Positions 25,424 to 36,033 of a stretch of 64,000 nt of DNA are shown piece by piece. A program made the translations under genes and the position numbers. Within the stretch, counting starts at the first letter, position 1. The number at the start of each line of letters is the position of its first letter. Origin of the DNA: Epichloe hybrida (Eukaryota > Ascomycota > Sordariomycetes > Hypocreales > Clavicipitaceae); NCBI GenBank assembly GCA_019022495.1, contig JAFEKR010000003.1, positions 3,968,001 through 4,032,000 on the forward strand, read 5' to 3'. The notes beneath the pieces were generated by a model. The model was not told the DNA's origin, did not search any database, and was given only the letters and a program-made list of their open reading frames with translations.

Positions 25424-26527
25424 AACCAAACCCAACGTTTTTTTTTTTTTCGCCTACGGCAATAGGCCATCCGCCCAAGCAACAACCCATGCGTTTGGCG
25501 AATGCAAAATCGTGATTGGCCGGCTCAACATGACAAAAAGTCCACATGGTGCGACAGACCCTAGCAGGCAAGCAGAAACTCAAGAGGAGGGGGTCGGTGC
25601 CACGATGAAGAAGTTTCTCGTAGGGCTGGCTGTCTGTTCGTCCACGCACGGCAGCCACAACAACAAGCCAACTCAAGGACCCCATCCTCCCGTACTGTAA
25701 CTTGCACATGAACAAATCCCCCAACCCCGGGTCAACGGCAAAGTCCACGACGAACGTAACCGACCCGCCTCATTGGGTTGCATTCATGCAGCCTGAGAAA
25801 GTCTGCCGTTCTGGGGGGGACCACGAGATTGGACAAGCTTTTCTTCCATCACGGGGTACGAGGCTGTGCGATCCGATCACGACGTCCTCCCGCAACGTGG
25901 CTTGCCCATCCAGAATTCATCCAACGGCTTCTTCCTCAACTCCGGCCAGCGTGGCTTGGCTAGCTCTCAGAGGTTAGTCGTAACCGCATGTGCATGTACT
26001 CCCGGCGGCAGTTCAGGCCGGGTCGTGGCGTTCGTCGTGCACGTCCTGGAACTTCCTTGTTTAGGCGTGCACGGGAAAAGCAGCACGTGCCGACGTGGGA
26101 TCGGCGGCGGGTTATGCCGACTTGGAAAGTTGCCAGACCGTTTTGAACGTTTGGACTTTTGACGCAGAACATGCCGTGAGTAATGGGGGATTTTTTGATG
26201 TTTTTTTTCAAGAGATGCACTTTTCTTATCTTGGTGCAAACAGTTGCACACACCAGAGGCTGGCTGCCCGCTATCAAGAAGTAGCATCGCCCGTACTCCC
26301 TCTCCCGACAACGTGGTCATGTTCACACACATACAGTAGGTCCAGGTGATTCCGAGCTAACTCGTGGCAAAATTAGCATAGAACCCACAGCGTGTTATGA
26401 TGGCTCGCTGCTCGGAATTACCTGAGACCCCCACTGTACATACATACAAGCCCGCCTGCATTGCAACAAATCGTCCTCTCCCATTTGCCAGGTGCGAGGC
26501 TTTGGCCCCCAATCCGCCGGCGTTGTT

Positions 26528-26564
26528 GTTGTGTGTGTATGTGTGTGTATGTGTGTGTGTGTGC
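26528..26564. repeat. GT microsatellite
   Basis: A GT-rich tract interrupted by TATG units, in intergenic DNA. Confidence 0.8.
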
Positions 26565-26848
26565 AGGGGGGCTAGGGTACTATTATGACGATCATTATTG
26601 GAAAATACCAAGGAAAAAGCTCGTTGCCCTCATATAATACAGCCTGGGATTGCTATATGAGGCCGTGTACCCCGTATGTACGGTGTGCGTCACGGTTAAT
26701 CTTGAATGTTTTATGTTGTAAAAAGGACGAGGCGAAGCGAGAGAGACCCCCCCATGCCAAGCAGGCTGTGTGTGATGCGGGAAAGGATGAAGAACATGTA
26801 AATGACACACGCAGATGCGGCAAGGGGGTTTAAAATTAGGATCTCCCT

Positions 26849-26868
26849 CGATGCCATCGCTGGCATCG
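26849..26868. repeat. perfect small hairpin
   Basis: CGATGCCA and TGGCATCG are reverse complements around a TCGC loop, flanked on both sides by short AT-rich arms that pair only in part. It is intergenic. Confidence 0.65.
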
Positions 26869-27591
26869 GGTACTTAATTTAGAAAGAGGATCAGACGGGC
26901 TCGACAACCCCTGTAGGTGGGTGCTTTTGCATAAGGCGGGAGAAGGCCTGGTAATTGTACGGAGCACCGAGCACCGAGTGCCTATCATTCATTCGAATCA
27001 TGAACTAATACCATGCCCAAGAGTCTTGCCTTCGCCGGAACCTGGGCTGAGGTGTCAATGCCATGCACCCCATCTGACGCCCTCTGCATCGGCTCTCGGG
27101 GGCAGCCTCATCCCGCGTCTTCTGTCCCAAAGCTTCTGCTCTGCTCGAGGGGGTCAACGCCCCCTGCAAGCAACAATGAATGTCTCAGACGTCTGTCTGT
27201 CCAGACTGCGTCCCCTTCCAGAATGGGCCAACAAGGCAAGGCGTTGGCGTCGAAACCCGACGGGTAAAACCTGTTGTCTCTCTCCGGCCGTGTGTGGAGA
27301 CGAATTCGGTGCTGTGACAACCCATCCAATGTTTTTTTTTTGTTTCTTGTTTCTACTCCGTATGTATGTGTATGTGTGGCAATTCACTCTTGATGCACGG
27401 AAATGACCCAGGTGCCCATCCCAATCGAATGGACCTTCCCTTGCTGCGTTGATAGGGCAGTCGTGTGCCACCACCTCCAAGAACACACCATCCATGTCAT
27501 TTCCATTGCTCCAATATGCATGCATGAGAGAAGAACAATGAATTGTCCAAAGTCATAGCACAAGAACTCATGACTGGGGGCAAGAGACAAC

Positions 27592-28443
27592 TCAAGTCTT
27601 CAGAGACAAAACTTGTTTGAGCACCTCCTCGCTTGCTTTCCACCATCGCGCTCGCTGTTCCAAGTCGTCTGCCACGCCGCCAAGAGCAGCAGCCTCTTTT
27701 CTCCGCTGGGCCTCACGCGCAGCCGCCGAACTTGTGTGAAGCTTGGCCTCCAATGACCCCAGTTCCGCTTGCAAGCGTTCTGCCTCTTTGCGTTTCCTGG
27801 GCACCTTGGCTTGGAGGGCTTCGAGTTCTCGAGCAAGTTCTTGATGCTCCGCTTTGCGCCGTGCTACGAGGCCAAGAGTCTTGGCTAGTGGTAAATTGAG
27901 GTTGGGGTTGGCGTCGGATTTCTCCTGGAGAGACCGCAGCTTCTCGATGCGTGCTCTTAATTCCTGTGTTTTTTCTGGAAGGTCCTGCAGCTTGACACTG
28001 TCAAGCTGTATGGATTCGTAGCGCTGGCAGAGTTCACGCCCTCTCCGCTCGAGCTCCGTCACCATCAAGGCCACCTCTTGCTTGAGGGACTTGAGCTCCG
28101 CCTTGGCTTCTGCGTTGTCCTTTTCCAATTCCGAGTTTTCCTGCGTAGTGACGATCAGAGGTGGATCGCCAACGATGGCGCGTATGAATTTCTCCTTGGT
28201 GACCTGTTCGACGTAGGAGAATCTGAGCTTGGCAAAGAGCTCTGTGTAATGCGCCAGGTCGGCTTCGAGGCTGACCGGCGTGGGTCCATCGAGAAGAGAG
28301 TTGGAGGCATCTGATGCGCGCTGTCTTGCGCCTTGTTCTTCTGGATCGGTAATAGTTTCGCTGAGTTTGATGATCGATAGTTCTTGTTTTGATTGCAAGC
28401 GCCGGAGCGTCTCTAGTGCCTGTGTCGCGTCGGTGGTTGGCAT
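27592..28443 (-). CDS. SOS7: kinetochore protein Sos7-like, coiled coil
   Basis: A single exon of 283 residues with an ATG at 28443. After a short N-terminal helix region, the segment around residues 65-95 (AHYTELFAKLRFSYVEQ followed by TKEKFIRAIVGDPP) is the signature of the Sos7 family. The rest, from about residue 100 to the end, is almost continuous coiled coil, rich in Glu, Lys, Leu and Gln. In fission yeast Sos7 works with Spc7 (KNL1) at the outer kinetochore and is needed for chromosome segregation. The same role in the nucleus is expected here. The gene is divergent from the RS-rich nuclear protein at 28885, about 440 bp away. Confidence 0.82.
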   Translation of the reverse strand: MPTTDATQALETLRRLQSKQELSIIKLSETITDPEEQGARQRASDASNSLLDGPTPVSLEADLAHYTELFAKLRFSYVEQVTKEKFIRAIVGDPPLIVTTQENSELEKDNAEAKAELKSLKQEVALMVTELERRGRELCQRYESIQLDSVKLQDLPEKTQELRARIEKLRSLQEKSDANPNLNLPLAKTLGLVARRKAEHQELARELEALQAKVPRKRKEAERLQAELGSLEAKLHTSSAAAREAQRRKEAAALGGVADDLEQRARWWKASEEVLKQVLSLKT

Positions 28444-28884
28444 ATCCGCGGCCCGTCCGTCGCATAAGTCTGATACCGGTCGATTGTATTATATCTTGAA
28501 AGAGGAAAAGTACAGGTACTTTATCGACTGTTTGCATCTAAGTTTGCATGGGAATTTGATAATGGCTCATTGTTTGCGGATGTGAGGATGCGATGAAATG
28601 CGGGCGGGATGATGTTGTTTACTTTGGACCCAAACGGGCTAGCACGACGTTATCGCTTATCGGACCCCGACCATGAGGCTCCATCACCGGGCCAGCCAGC
28701 TTCCCTCACAGTAACTATGTAACCTACAGTACATTCGTCGTGCCTCTCTCCTTCTCTCCACTTTGCACAGTAATACCTTCAACGACACAACTTTTGGGCG
28801 CCGGGCGTGATCGGGCCTGGGCTCGATCAAAGCTGTTCGCTGCTGGTAGCTTTAGAGCATCGTATTGCTACCCCCAATATCGAC
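28444..28884. promoter_or_regulatory. shared divergent promoter region (Sos7 / RS-rich protein)
   Basis: This 441-bp gap separates two start codons that face away from each other, so both promoters must lie in it. No regulator site could be assigned. Confidence 0.55.
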
Positions 28885-30148
28885 ATGTCCAACGATGAGC
28901 TTCTCACGGACGATTATGTCGCTGGATTGCTGGCGCAAGATGCCAAAGACTGTTCGCTGAAGTACTCAGCCATGGGCATGGAAGCCTTCCGCGACAACAA
29001 AAAGTATGTCGACAACTGGCCAGCTCATGTTTGTGCCGTCTCGGACTGCTGCTAATATGATCAAAAGACCATCTTCTATGCTAAAACCAAACACTCGGTT
29101 CCTCCGCCACATTATCAAGGACACGGATACCCACAACAAAGCGCTTCTTGCGAAAGAAGCCGCCGAGTCAAAAGCGCGGTTAAAGGATCTCGAATATGCC
29201 GAGGGCCATAAGAGGAGGAAGTCGAACCCCAATTCGCGCGACATAAGAACAAGGCAACTGGGTGCTATCCAGGCAATCGTAGGTGGCAAGAAGCGACCAA
29301 GAGAAGACGAGGACCACGAGACTCCACGGCCAAGGACTGCAGACGATGGCAAAGACGGGCACGAGAGTCGAGGTTCCAAAAGAGGGAGTGATTTGTTCAG
29401 ACGTGGTGGCGACAAAAGGCATCACGGCCGTCTTTCGGAGCGCGACTATGACCAAATAGACACAGCATTCGACCGAGAAAAGGAGAAAAAATCACGGAGA
29501 CGTAGACATGGCGCATCAGATGATGATGATGTTGATGACAAGGATAGGCGCCGAAAGTCGAGGAGAGACAGGTCCAGATCACCTCGGTGGCATCGGTCAT
29601 CACGCTCCCCCGATGAGCGCAGACGAAAGCACAGGCATCGCTCTCGTGACCATTTCCAGACCCGCCATGCCTCGCCCGGTGCAGAACCGAAGCCCACTTC
29701 ATCTCGAGATAGGGAGGACTCAGACCCCCTGGAAGATTTCATAGGACCGCCGCCGCCGCCGAAATATCGTGGTCGAGGAATGATTGGCGGTGCCGCTGCG
29801 CTCGACCGACGATTCTCAGAGTCATATGATCCCAAGCTAGACGTGCGAATGGAAGACGAAGGTGATACCTGGGACGATGCAGTGGAATCATTCAGAGATC
29901 GGCAAAAAATGCTGCTGAACCAGGATCAGCGGATGAAAGACGCAGGTTTTACCGATGAACAAATACAACGGGCCAAAGGGTCAGATGAAAAGAAGGAGCT
30001 AGACGTTGTATGGTCAAAAGCCGGTGAAAAACGGGAATGGGATGAGGGAAAGGGTATTGTGGTTGAAAGTGATGACGATGACGATGACGATGGCGACGGC
30101 GAAATTTCCCTGGCAAAGCAACCAACATTATTCTCAGAGGAATTCTAA
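28885..30148 (+). CDS. RS/RD-rich nuclear protein, probable pre-mRNA splicing factor
   Basis: Exons are 28885-29003 and 29068-30148, giving 399 residues. The 64-nt intron has GTATGT, a TGCTAAT branch and an AAAAG acceptor. A conserved N-terminal block (MSNDELLTDDYVAGLLAQDA, then LKPNTRFLRHIIKDTDTHNK and a Lys/Glu helix) is followed by about 130 residues rich in Arg, Ser, Asp and His with SRSP-type dipeptides. After that come DPLEDFIGPPPPPKYRGRG and a conserved tail with WDDAVESFRDRQKM and VVWSKAGEKREWD. RS-type domains mark nuclear splicing proteins. I recall fungal relatives being labelled pre-mRNA-splicing factor 38B, but no PRP38 domain is seen, so only a general splicing-associated role is proposed. 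A stretch of Asp codons precedes the final FSEEF. Confidence 0.72.
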
Positions 30149-30298
30149 GATGTTTGTTCCGGCAATCTCTCCGCCCCCTTTGGTTGTTTGATACGACTTG
30201 GATAGTACTGCGAGTTGACTGTTTTGTACAGAATGTTTCTCGCGGAATCCATCCGCCGATTGCAAACAAACTCGGGGCATTCGGCTGACTGCAGTAGC

Positions 30299-30547
30299 TT
30301 ATAGAGGGCTTGTCTTCGCCAAATGCAAGCCAGACGGGGGCGGCGGCTGCCACTTGTTGCTCTTACCCTTCAAGGGAGCAAACGTTTCATTGATGCATGT
30401 TGCAACTTCCCCGAACCATGCCTTTGCTCCACCTAGATGTTCGACGATGCACTCCTCGTCGTCTGTCCATGTGCTGTGCCACAGCAGATGTGGTGCCCAA
30501 ATATTGACGGGCTTGAATAACTTGCTTCGGGCATGGACTTTTAACAT
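30299..30547 (-). CDS. orphan 82-codon open frame, possible gene fragment
   Basis: This lies between two plus-strand genes and starts with ATG at 30547. Its composition looks coding (PVNIWAPHLLWHSTW, DDEECIVEHLGGAKAW), and a possible GTAAGA donor near 30370 could link it to a further exon that I could not find. No family is recognised. It could be a small gene, a decayed fragment, or chance. Confidence 0.25.
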   Translation of the reverse strand: MLKVHARSKLFKPVNIWAPHLLWHSTWTDDEECIVEHLGGAKAWFGEVATCINETFAPLKGKSNKWQPPPPSGLHLAKTSPL

Positions 30548-30649
30548 CCCTTATCGCAATTGGTCCAGGATCTCTCCCGATACATTCGCGTCGGAGCGAT
30601 ATCCACAATCAGTTCCCGCCTCTCGTCAACTGTGTCACAGTCCGAAAGA

Positions 30650-32132
30650 ATGACATCCTGGTCTCAACTGCCGCTGGCCGTGCGGAGAAGAATCGTCCAA
30701 GGTGTTCCAAACGACAACCATGTGCTCCCCAAACTGGCCACCGTGTGCCTAGAATGGTCGCGATTCATCGAAAAAATAACCTTCAAACACCTGGTAGTAA
30801 AGTCTGATCAACTTGATATTTTCCAGACGTTGGTCCATAGCCGCCCCCACCGACACCTCTGTTTACGATCTCTGAAGTTCGTCATCAGAGTCCCCTTCTG
30901 GGCGGATGGACTGAAGTTTTTCCGGGAGGAGGACACACAGCATGAGAGCGCGGATGACATAACTATACGTATCATTATGAAGAGCATTTGGAAACTCTTG
31001 CACTACTTGAGCTTCTGGAACCACGGCCCGATCAAGACGTTTCACCCAGAATTTCAAGGAGTGACGTTGGAGCTTGCCGTGCAACGTTTCAAAGTCAAGA
31101 ATCGACCGATTTATGATAAGCTGGCACGACCAGCATCGAGACCGGACTGGCACCGAACGGGTGGCCAACCTCGAAACGTATTTGTTATCACTAAACTGTA
31201 TCTTCTTCAACAAAGCGACTTGGAGATCCCCCCGCCCGCAGTTTTCGAGATATGCGACAGACTGCCTTGGTTATCAGACATCCGCTACGAACCAAGTCGG
31301 CTACGTGGAAAGTTAGGGGATGTAGAGACTATGCGTGCGTGGGCGTGACTTCCATCTTATGCACCTTGTCTCGCATAACAAAGCTGATGTGGTACTAGGA
31401 TGTGGTCTCGCCGCGCTCACAGCATCTCGGAGATCGAATCTTGTCCGGAAAATACACATTCTACAACTAGAGAAGCATCCTCCGAACGCCACTCGTAAGC
31501 GACAACAACTTACATGCTGGGCGACGAACCCGGAAATTGTTTTCGCCCCTGGAACCATCCTAGAAGTAGAGTACCGCTCACTGGCTGCCATGTTTGCTCG
31601 TGCAAGTTTAACACTGGAAGAACTATTCGTTTGCAATATGGTCGAGGCCCAGGTATTTCTGGAACACATGCTATATCTGCGGGTACCATTGGCCTAGGAG
31701 CCTTGGGGATTACTGAGACACGTTACGCTGACGACAAAATGGTTCACCCCTGCCAGCTGGCATCGTGCAGATGTGATGATTCATCAGGCAGCGCTTGTGG
31801 CAAGACGATTGCCAGCACTGAAAGCCATGGAGCTCTTTCGAGTTGATACAGGCTCTGGGGCTTTGCTCCAGTATACGAGGCGGGATCTAGAAACACGGAC
31901 ACGCCCACGCTTTTACTGGCTAGGCACTTGGCAGCTGTGGATGGCTCAGAATGTTATCGACGAATGGTGCAAAACAGGCGTTGTACACAATGATATCGAG
32001 CCCGAGTTCCAAGGTGTGCATATACAGAGTGGAACGGATCACGTAGCGGCCATTTACGCCGCGATGAAGACATTGCCGCGGTTCGAGACTGGAGCTGTTC
32101 CGCAGGATCACCTGATGAACCCCCCGTGGTAA
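30650..32132 (+). CDS. F-box/DUF6546-like protein, possibly a pseudogene
   Basis: The proposed exons are 30650-31334, 31399-31652 and 31698-32132, giving 457 residues. Intron 1 (GTGCGT...ACTAG, 64 nt) is sound and removes what would otherwise look like a frameshift. The N-terminus (SWSQLPLAVRRRIVQGV, then LPKLATVCLEWSRFIEK) has the F-box-like layout of DUF6546 proteins. The C-terminus has the expected FYWLGTWQLWMAQNVIDEW block. The reading frame is broken by TAG at 31695-31697, inside sequence that still looks coding on both sides (FLEHMLYLRV before, PWGLLRHVTLTTKW after). Only a 45-nt GTATTT...CCTAG intron would remove it, at the cost of apparently conserved residues. Either that intron is real or the gene carries a nonsense mutation. 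The likely role, if intact, is as a substrate adaptor of a ubiquitin ligase. Confidence 0.5.
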
Positions 32133-32645
32133 GAACAGGGTTGGACTTGTTTGCTTTATTTTAGCGTTTGAATGCGGAGGTGAAAAGGCAAGCGAGTTTT
32201 TAGCGAGCATATGTAGAAGTAGCCAGGTATTTTCAAGGTCTGATGAAAAAAAAGAAGGTATTTTCAGCTCTGCCTGCTTTCGAACGACTGTAAAGGTAGA
32301 TGACTCGTCGTACATACAAGATGGACGGACAATGTGGCCATGTCCATCGTTGCAAAGGGACATTTGGAGTATTTGATTTAGCCAATAAAAATAGCCAGCG
32401 CGTCCTTGCACGTACTACATGTATGCGACCGGATTATACGTACACGCGCAAAGTTTGCGCGGCTTTCGCGGATCACACGCTAATAATTTATAGTATAAAG
32501 GAAAGGGGTTTCCCCGCCACCGTTATTTAATTAAGGCTTTGGCACTAACCAAAAGCACATGCATCACCTGACCACCCAATCACCTACCTCCACCCACCAA
32601 GACACAACCCGGCGCCACCTTATCACCATCCAAGACTCTTTGACC
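32133..32645. promoter_or_regulatory. fumarase upstream region
   Basis: A 513-bp gap holds the 3' flank of the DUF6546-like gene and the promoter and leader of fumarase. An in-frame upstream ATG at 32559 would lengthen fumarase by 29 polar residues. I prefer the 32646 start because it begins a typical mitochondrial presequence. Confidence 0.5.
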
Positions 32646-34483
32646 ATGTACCGACTTCAGCTTCAACAAGCTCGTCTTCCTCTCCGTCTCGGCCGAGTCT
32701 TGTCCAGCAGAAGCATTCACAGCACCACACGAAATATGGCCCAAGCTACACGAACCGAGACCGACGCCTTTGGCGAGATCCAGGTCCCTGGCGACAAGTA
32801 CTGGGGCGCCCAGACGGAGCGATCCCTTGAGAACTTCCGCATTAACCAGCCCCAGGATCGCATGCCTCCTCCCATCATCCAGGCCTTTGGTATTTTGAAG
32901 GGAGCTGCTGCCACCGTCAACATGCGATTTGGTCTTGGTGAGTTTCCAGTTCGCCTTCACCCACCGCCCGCTGTCGGAGACCAACAAGTGCCGTCGTGGC
33001 CCTCCGCAAATCTCCGCAAATCGCGAATCGCGAGTCGCCCGATCGCGGCCAAGGCTGGCGGCGCCGTGTTGCGGGCACGAGTCCCGATGCCCAATGCACT
33101 TGTACATACTCGCTGTGAGCATAAGCGAATTTTGTCTCACTAACACTCGTCTCCTTGTTTCCAAATCACAGACGCCAAGATTGGTGAGGCCATCCAGCAA
33201 GCTGCCAAAGAGGTCGCCGATGGCAAGCTCATGGACCACTTCTCTCTCGTTGTCTGGCAGACCGGCTCCGGCACCCAGTCCAACATGAACGCCAACGAGG
33301 TCATCTCCAACCGAGCCATTGAGATCCTCGGCGGACAGATGGGAAGCAAGAAGCCCGTCCACCCCAACGACCACGTCAACCGCAGCGCCTCCTCCAACGA
33401 CACCTTCCCCACCGTCATGCACATTGCTGCTGTCCTTGACCTGGAGAACGAGCTGCTCCCCTCCTTGCGCAGCCTCCGCGCCGCTCTCCAGGCCAGGGTG
33501 AACGACTTTGAGGCCAAGAAGATCATCAAGATTGGACGAACTCACCTGCAGGATGCCACGCCTCTGACTCTTGGCCAGGAATTCTCTGGCTACGTCGCCC
33601 AGCTCGACTTTAGCATCAAGCGTGTGGAGAGCTCCCTGCCCGATCTGCGGCTCCTCGCACAGGGCGGCACCGCCGTCGGCACCGGCATCAACACCTTTGA
33701 GGGCTTCGCCGAGGCCATTGCCGAAGAGGTCTCGAAGATGACAGGCACCGAGTTCAAGACGGCCCCCAATAAATTTGAGGCCCTCGCCGCCCACGACGCC
33801 ATTGTCCAGGCTCACGGCAGCCTCAACACCCTCGCCACTTCTCTCACCAAGATCGCCCAGGACATTCGCTACCTCGGCAGCGGTCCTCGTTGCGGTCTCG
33901 GCGAGCTCGCTCTGCCCGAGAATGAGCCCGGCAGTAGCATCATGCCCGGCAAAGTCAACCCCACGCAGTGTGAGGCCCTCACCATGGTTTGCGCCCAAGT
34001 CATGGGCAACAACGTCGCCACCACCATTGGCGGCATGAACGGCCAGTTTGAGCTCAACGTCTACAAGCCCCTCATCATTCGCAACCTCCTGCACAGCTCG
34101 CGCATTCTCGCCGATGCCATGTGCTCCTTTGAAAAGAACCTCGTCGCCGGTCTGCAGGCCAACGAGGAGAGGATCGCCCAAATCATGAAGGAGTCGTAAG
34201 TGCTATATACTTCTCCCCTCTCCATACCTCAACGACCACCGCTCTATCGGTGAATGACGAGCAGAATACTCATCATGCTCCCTCCCTACATAGTCTCATG
34301 CTTGTCACCTGCCTCAACCCCAAAATCGGCTACGACATGGCCTCCAAGGTTGCCAAGAACGCACACAAAAAGGGCCTCACTCTCAAGGACAGCGCCATGG
34401 AGCTCCAGGCCCTCACGTCTGATGAATTTGATGCTCTTGTCAAGCCTGAGCTCATGATCGGTCCTGCTCCTTACAAAAAGTAA
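32646..34483 (+). CDS. FUM1: fumarate hydratase (class II fumarase)
   Basis: Exons are 32646-32937, 33172-34195 and 34294-34483, giving 501 residues. Introns are GTGAGT...CACAG (234 nt, long for this window) and GTAAGT...CATAG. The first about 30 residues are Arg/Leu/Ser-rich without acids ([18 protein letters not shown]), a mitochondrial targeting sequence. The mature enzyme starts near [10 protein letters not shown], where a second ATG (32736) could yield a cytosolic form. Family landmarks run in order: [45 protein letters not shown], and the signature [13 protein letters not shown] at about residues 350-362. It reversibly hydrates fumarate to malate in the TCA cycle, and the cytosolic form handles fumarate from amino-acid and purine metabolism. 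Length and motifs are normal. Confidence 0.97.
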
Positions 34484-36033
34484 ACATGCTTCGGATGGAC
34501 AACGCTGAAACACAGCATGACGAAACGGCCCACAAGAGCATGATTGGTGAAAATCAAAACGATTGATCACGGCATAGATGCATAACAGGGGAGTGATGCA
34601 CGAAAACTCTTGCGAAATGTCGCAGGGACGACGCACGGTACGGGCGGTTACTTTGTACACTTTGTACTATCTAGATTGAAAACCTTTCGCGAATCTTTCC
34701 GCACTGCCCTATTAGAATTGCCTCTGACTAAGAACTAAGCTAATATTCAAAATGCTTACCTTCAACTACCCCTCATGGTAATGTTATATTAATTTTATAA
34801 TATTTTGGCGTCACTGGTTGTGGCCAAAGTCTTTGATTTATGAGTGACATAATAATTACTTGCAATACCTAGCTAGTTCAATGATTAACATACTAATATT
34901 AATGACCACAGTAATAAATAAACCTTACAACTCGTAGGCATAAGCTTAAAGTTATCAATATAAGGAACTATATGTCACGACTTTGGTCGGTAGGAAGATG
35001 CATAGAGTAAGTTACAAACGACTCTTGTAGGGCCAGGTTTGGCACTCTAGTTAGAGGAATCAACTTACTTCCAACATCGCACACTGCATCTAATAGTAGC
35101 TTTCACAAGTGATTTTAGTACGACTTACGATCTGTTAAACCCGTTAGCCCCTCTGACGGATTCGACCTTATATCGTGCAAAGCTAGCACGTAACAAGTGG
35201 TAGCAACTGCTCTTCGATCGTTACGCACCTCTAGCACTTTGACCGCTTTAATGAAAGCCACCAAACCGACTAATTCGTCAACCAATCCACCAAATCCGTC
35301 AAATCTATCCCTTTCACTAGACCTGATAGCTTATCCCTAGGCATCACGCCTATCGTCAGATTCGTTGACCTTCGATCTTTGAAGACCTTCTGAGAATATC
35401 GTGTTAGGATTAATCCTATTATTCAGAAATAGGTAGCTTACGTAATCAGAGGTAAACTATCATAGAGGACACAGCAGGTAGCTTAGATAATCATTAACTA
35501 CGTATTGCCATTACCTAATACTTTTTGCTTTGACTTCAGCACCAAGCACTAATAAAGCACCTAGCCGTTTAACCACCGCCGCCATTCCTTGAAGCCTGCG
35601 ACATAAGTGATCCTCTTTCTCGTTTCTCATCATCCCCCCTCCCGTCTGCGTTTGTTTGCCCTTCAATCAGTTTGTTTCTAGTTTGCATTCCCCCTCCCAC
35701 CTGTGTGCAAGCTCATTTGCTTCGCTTCCCATCTCTTTCGGAACTCAACCTGGCCTCTCTCTCCTGTTGTCCCGTACACCGCGGGCTCGCAGATGACTGG
35801 CTGACCGCATCGTCGTCGACTGGACGGCGGACGGCGGACGGCGGAGACAACAACGACGAGGACGACTGAGACATCTGCGTCCTGCGAACAAAGCACGATT
35901 GCTTTCCCCTGCTACGAGTACTTGACGACGACCCTGGCTTCCTTTCTCAAAATATCTCCTCCACCTTCGCCCTTCCACGATATAGTATAGACACACACTT
36001 TTTCCCCCAGGGTACAAACGACATAGGACCATC
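34484..36033. other. AT-rich intergenic island and CT-rich leader
   Basis: From about 34680 to 35580 the base composition drops to AT-rich with many TA dinucleotides and no reading frame, unlike the flanking genes. From 35590 on it becomes pyrimidine-rich and probably holds the promoter and long leader of the RING gene, including a GGACGGC tandem repeat (35822-35846). Confidence 0.6.
34680..35580. other. AT-rich, possibly RIP-decayed sequence
   Basis: About 900 bp of AT-rich sequence lies between two GC-rich housekeeping genes, with no ORF over about 60 codons. The look fits an old repeat mutated by repeat-induced point mutation, but no transposon feature survives to prove it. Confidence 0.4.

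Larger units (their letters stand above)
23855..27591. other. gene desert with MITE and microsatellites
   Basis: No convincing gene was found. The stretch contains a CTTT repeat (24051-24071), a GGTCCT repeat (24653-24676), the 145-bp inverted-repeat element at 25279-25423, a GT-rich microsatellite (26528-26564) and a small perfect hairpin (26849-26868). Confidence 0.6.

Noticed and set aside
31320..31400. Apparent frameshift in the DUF6546-like gene
   Set aside because: A 64-nt GTGCGT...ACTAG intron at 31335-31398 joins the two frames exactly, so no frameshift is needed at this point.
32580..34181. 533-codon antisense frame covering fumarase
   Set aside because: It runs opposite to a clear, spliced fumarase with all family motifs. 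Its open length follows from GC-rich codon bias, and it reads through the sense introns without splice logic.
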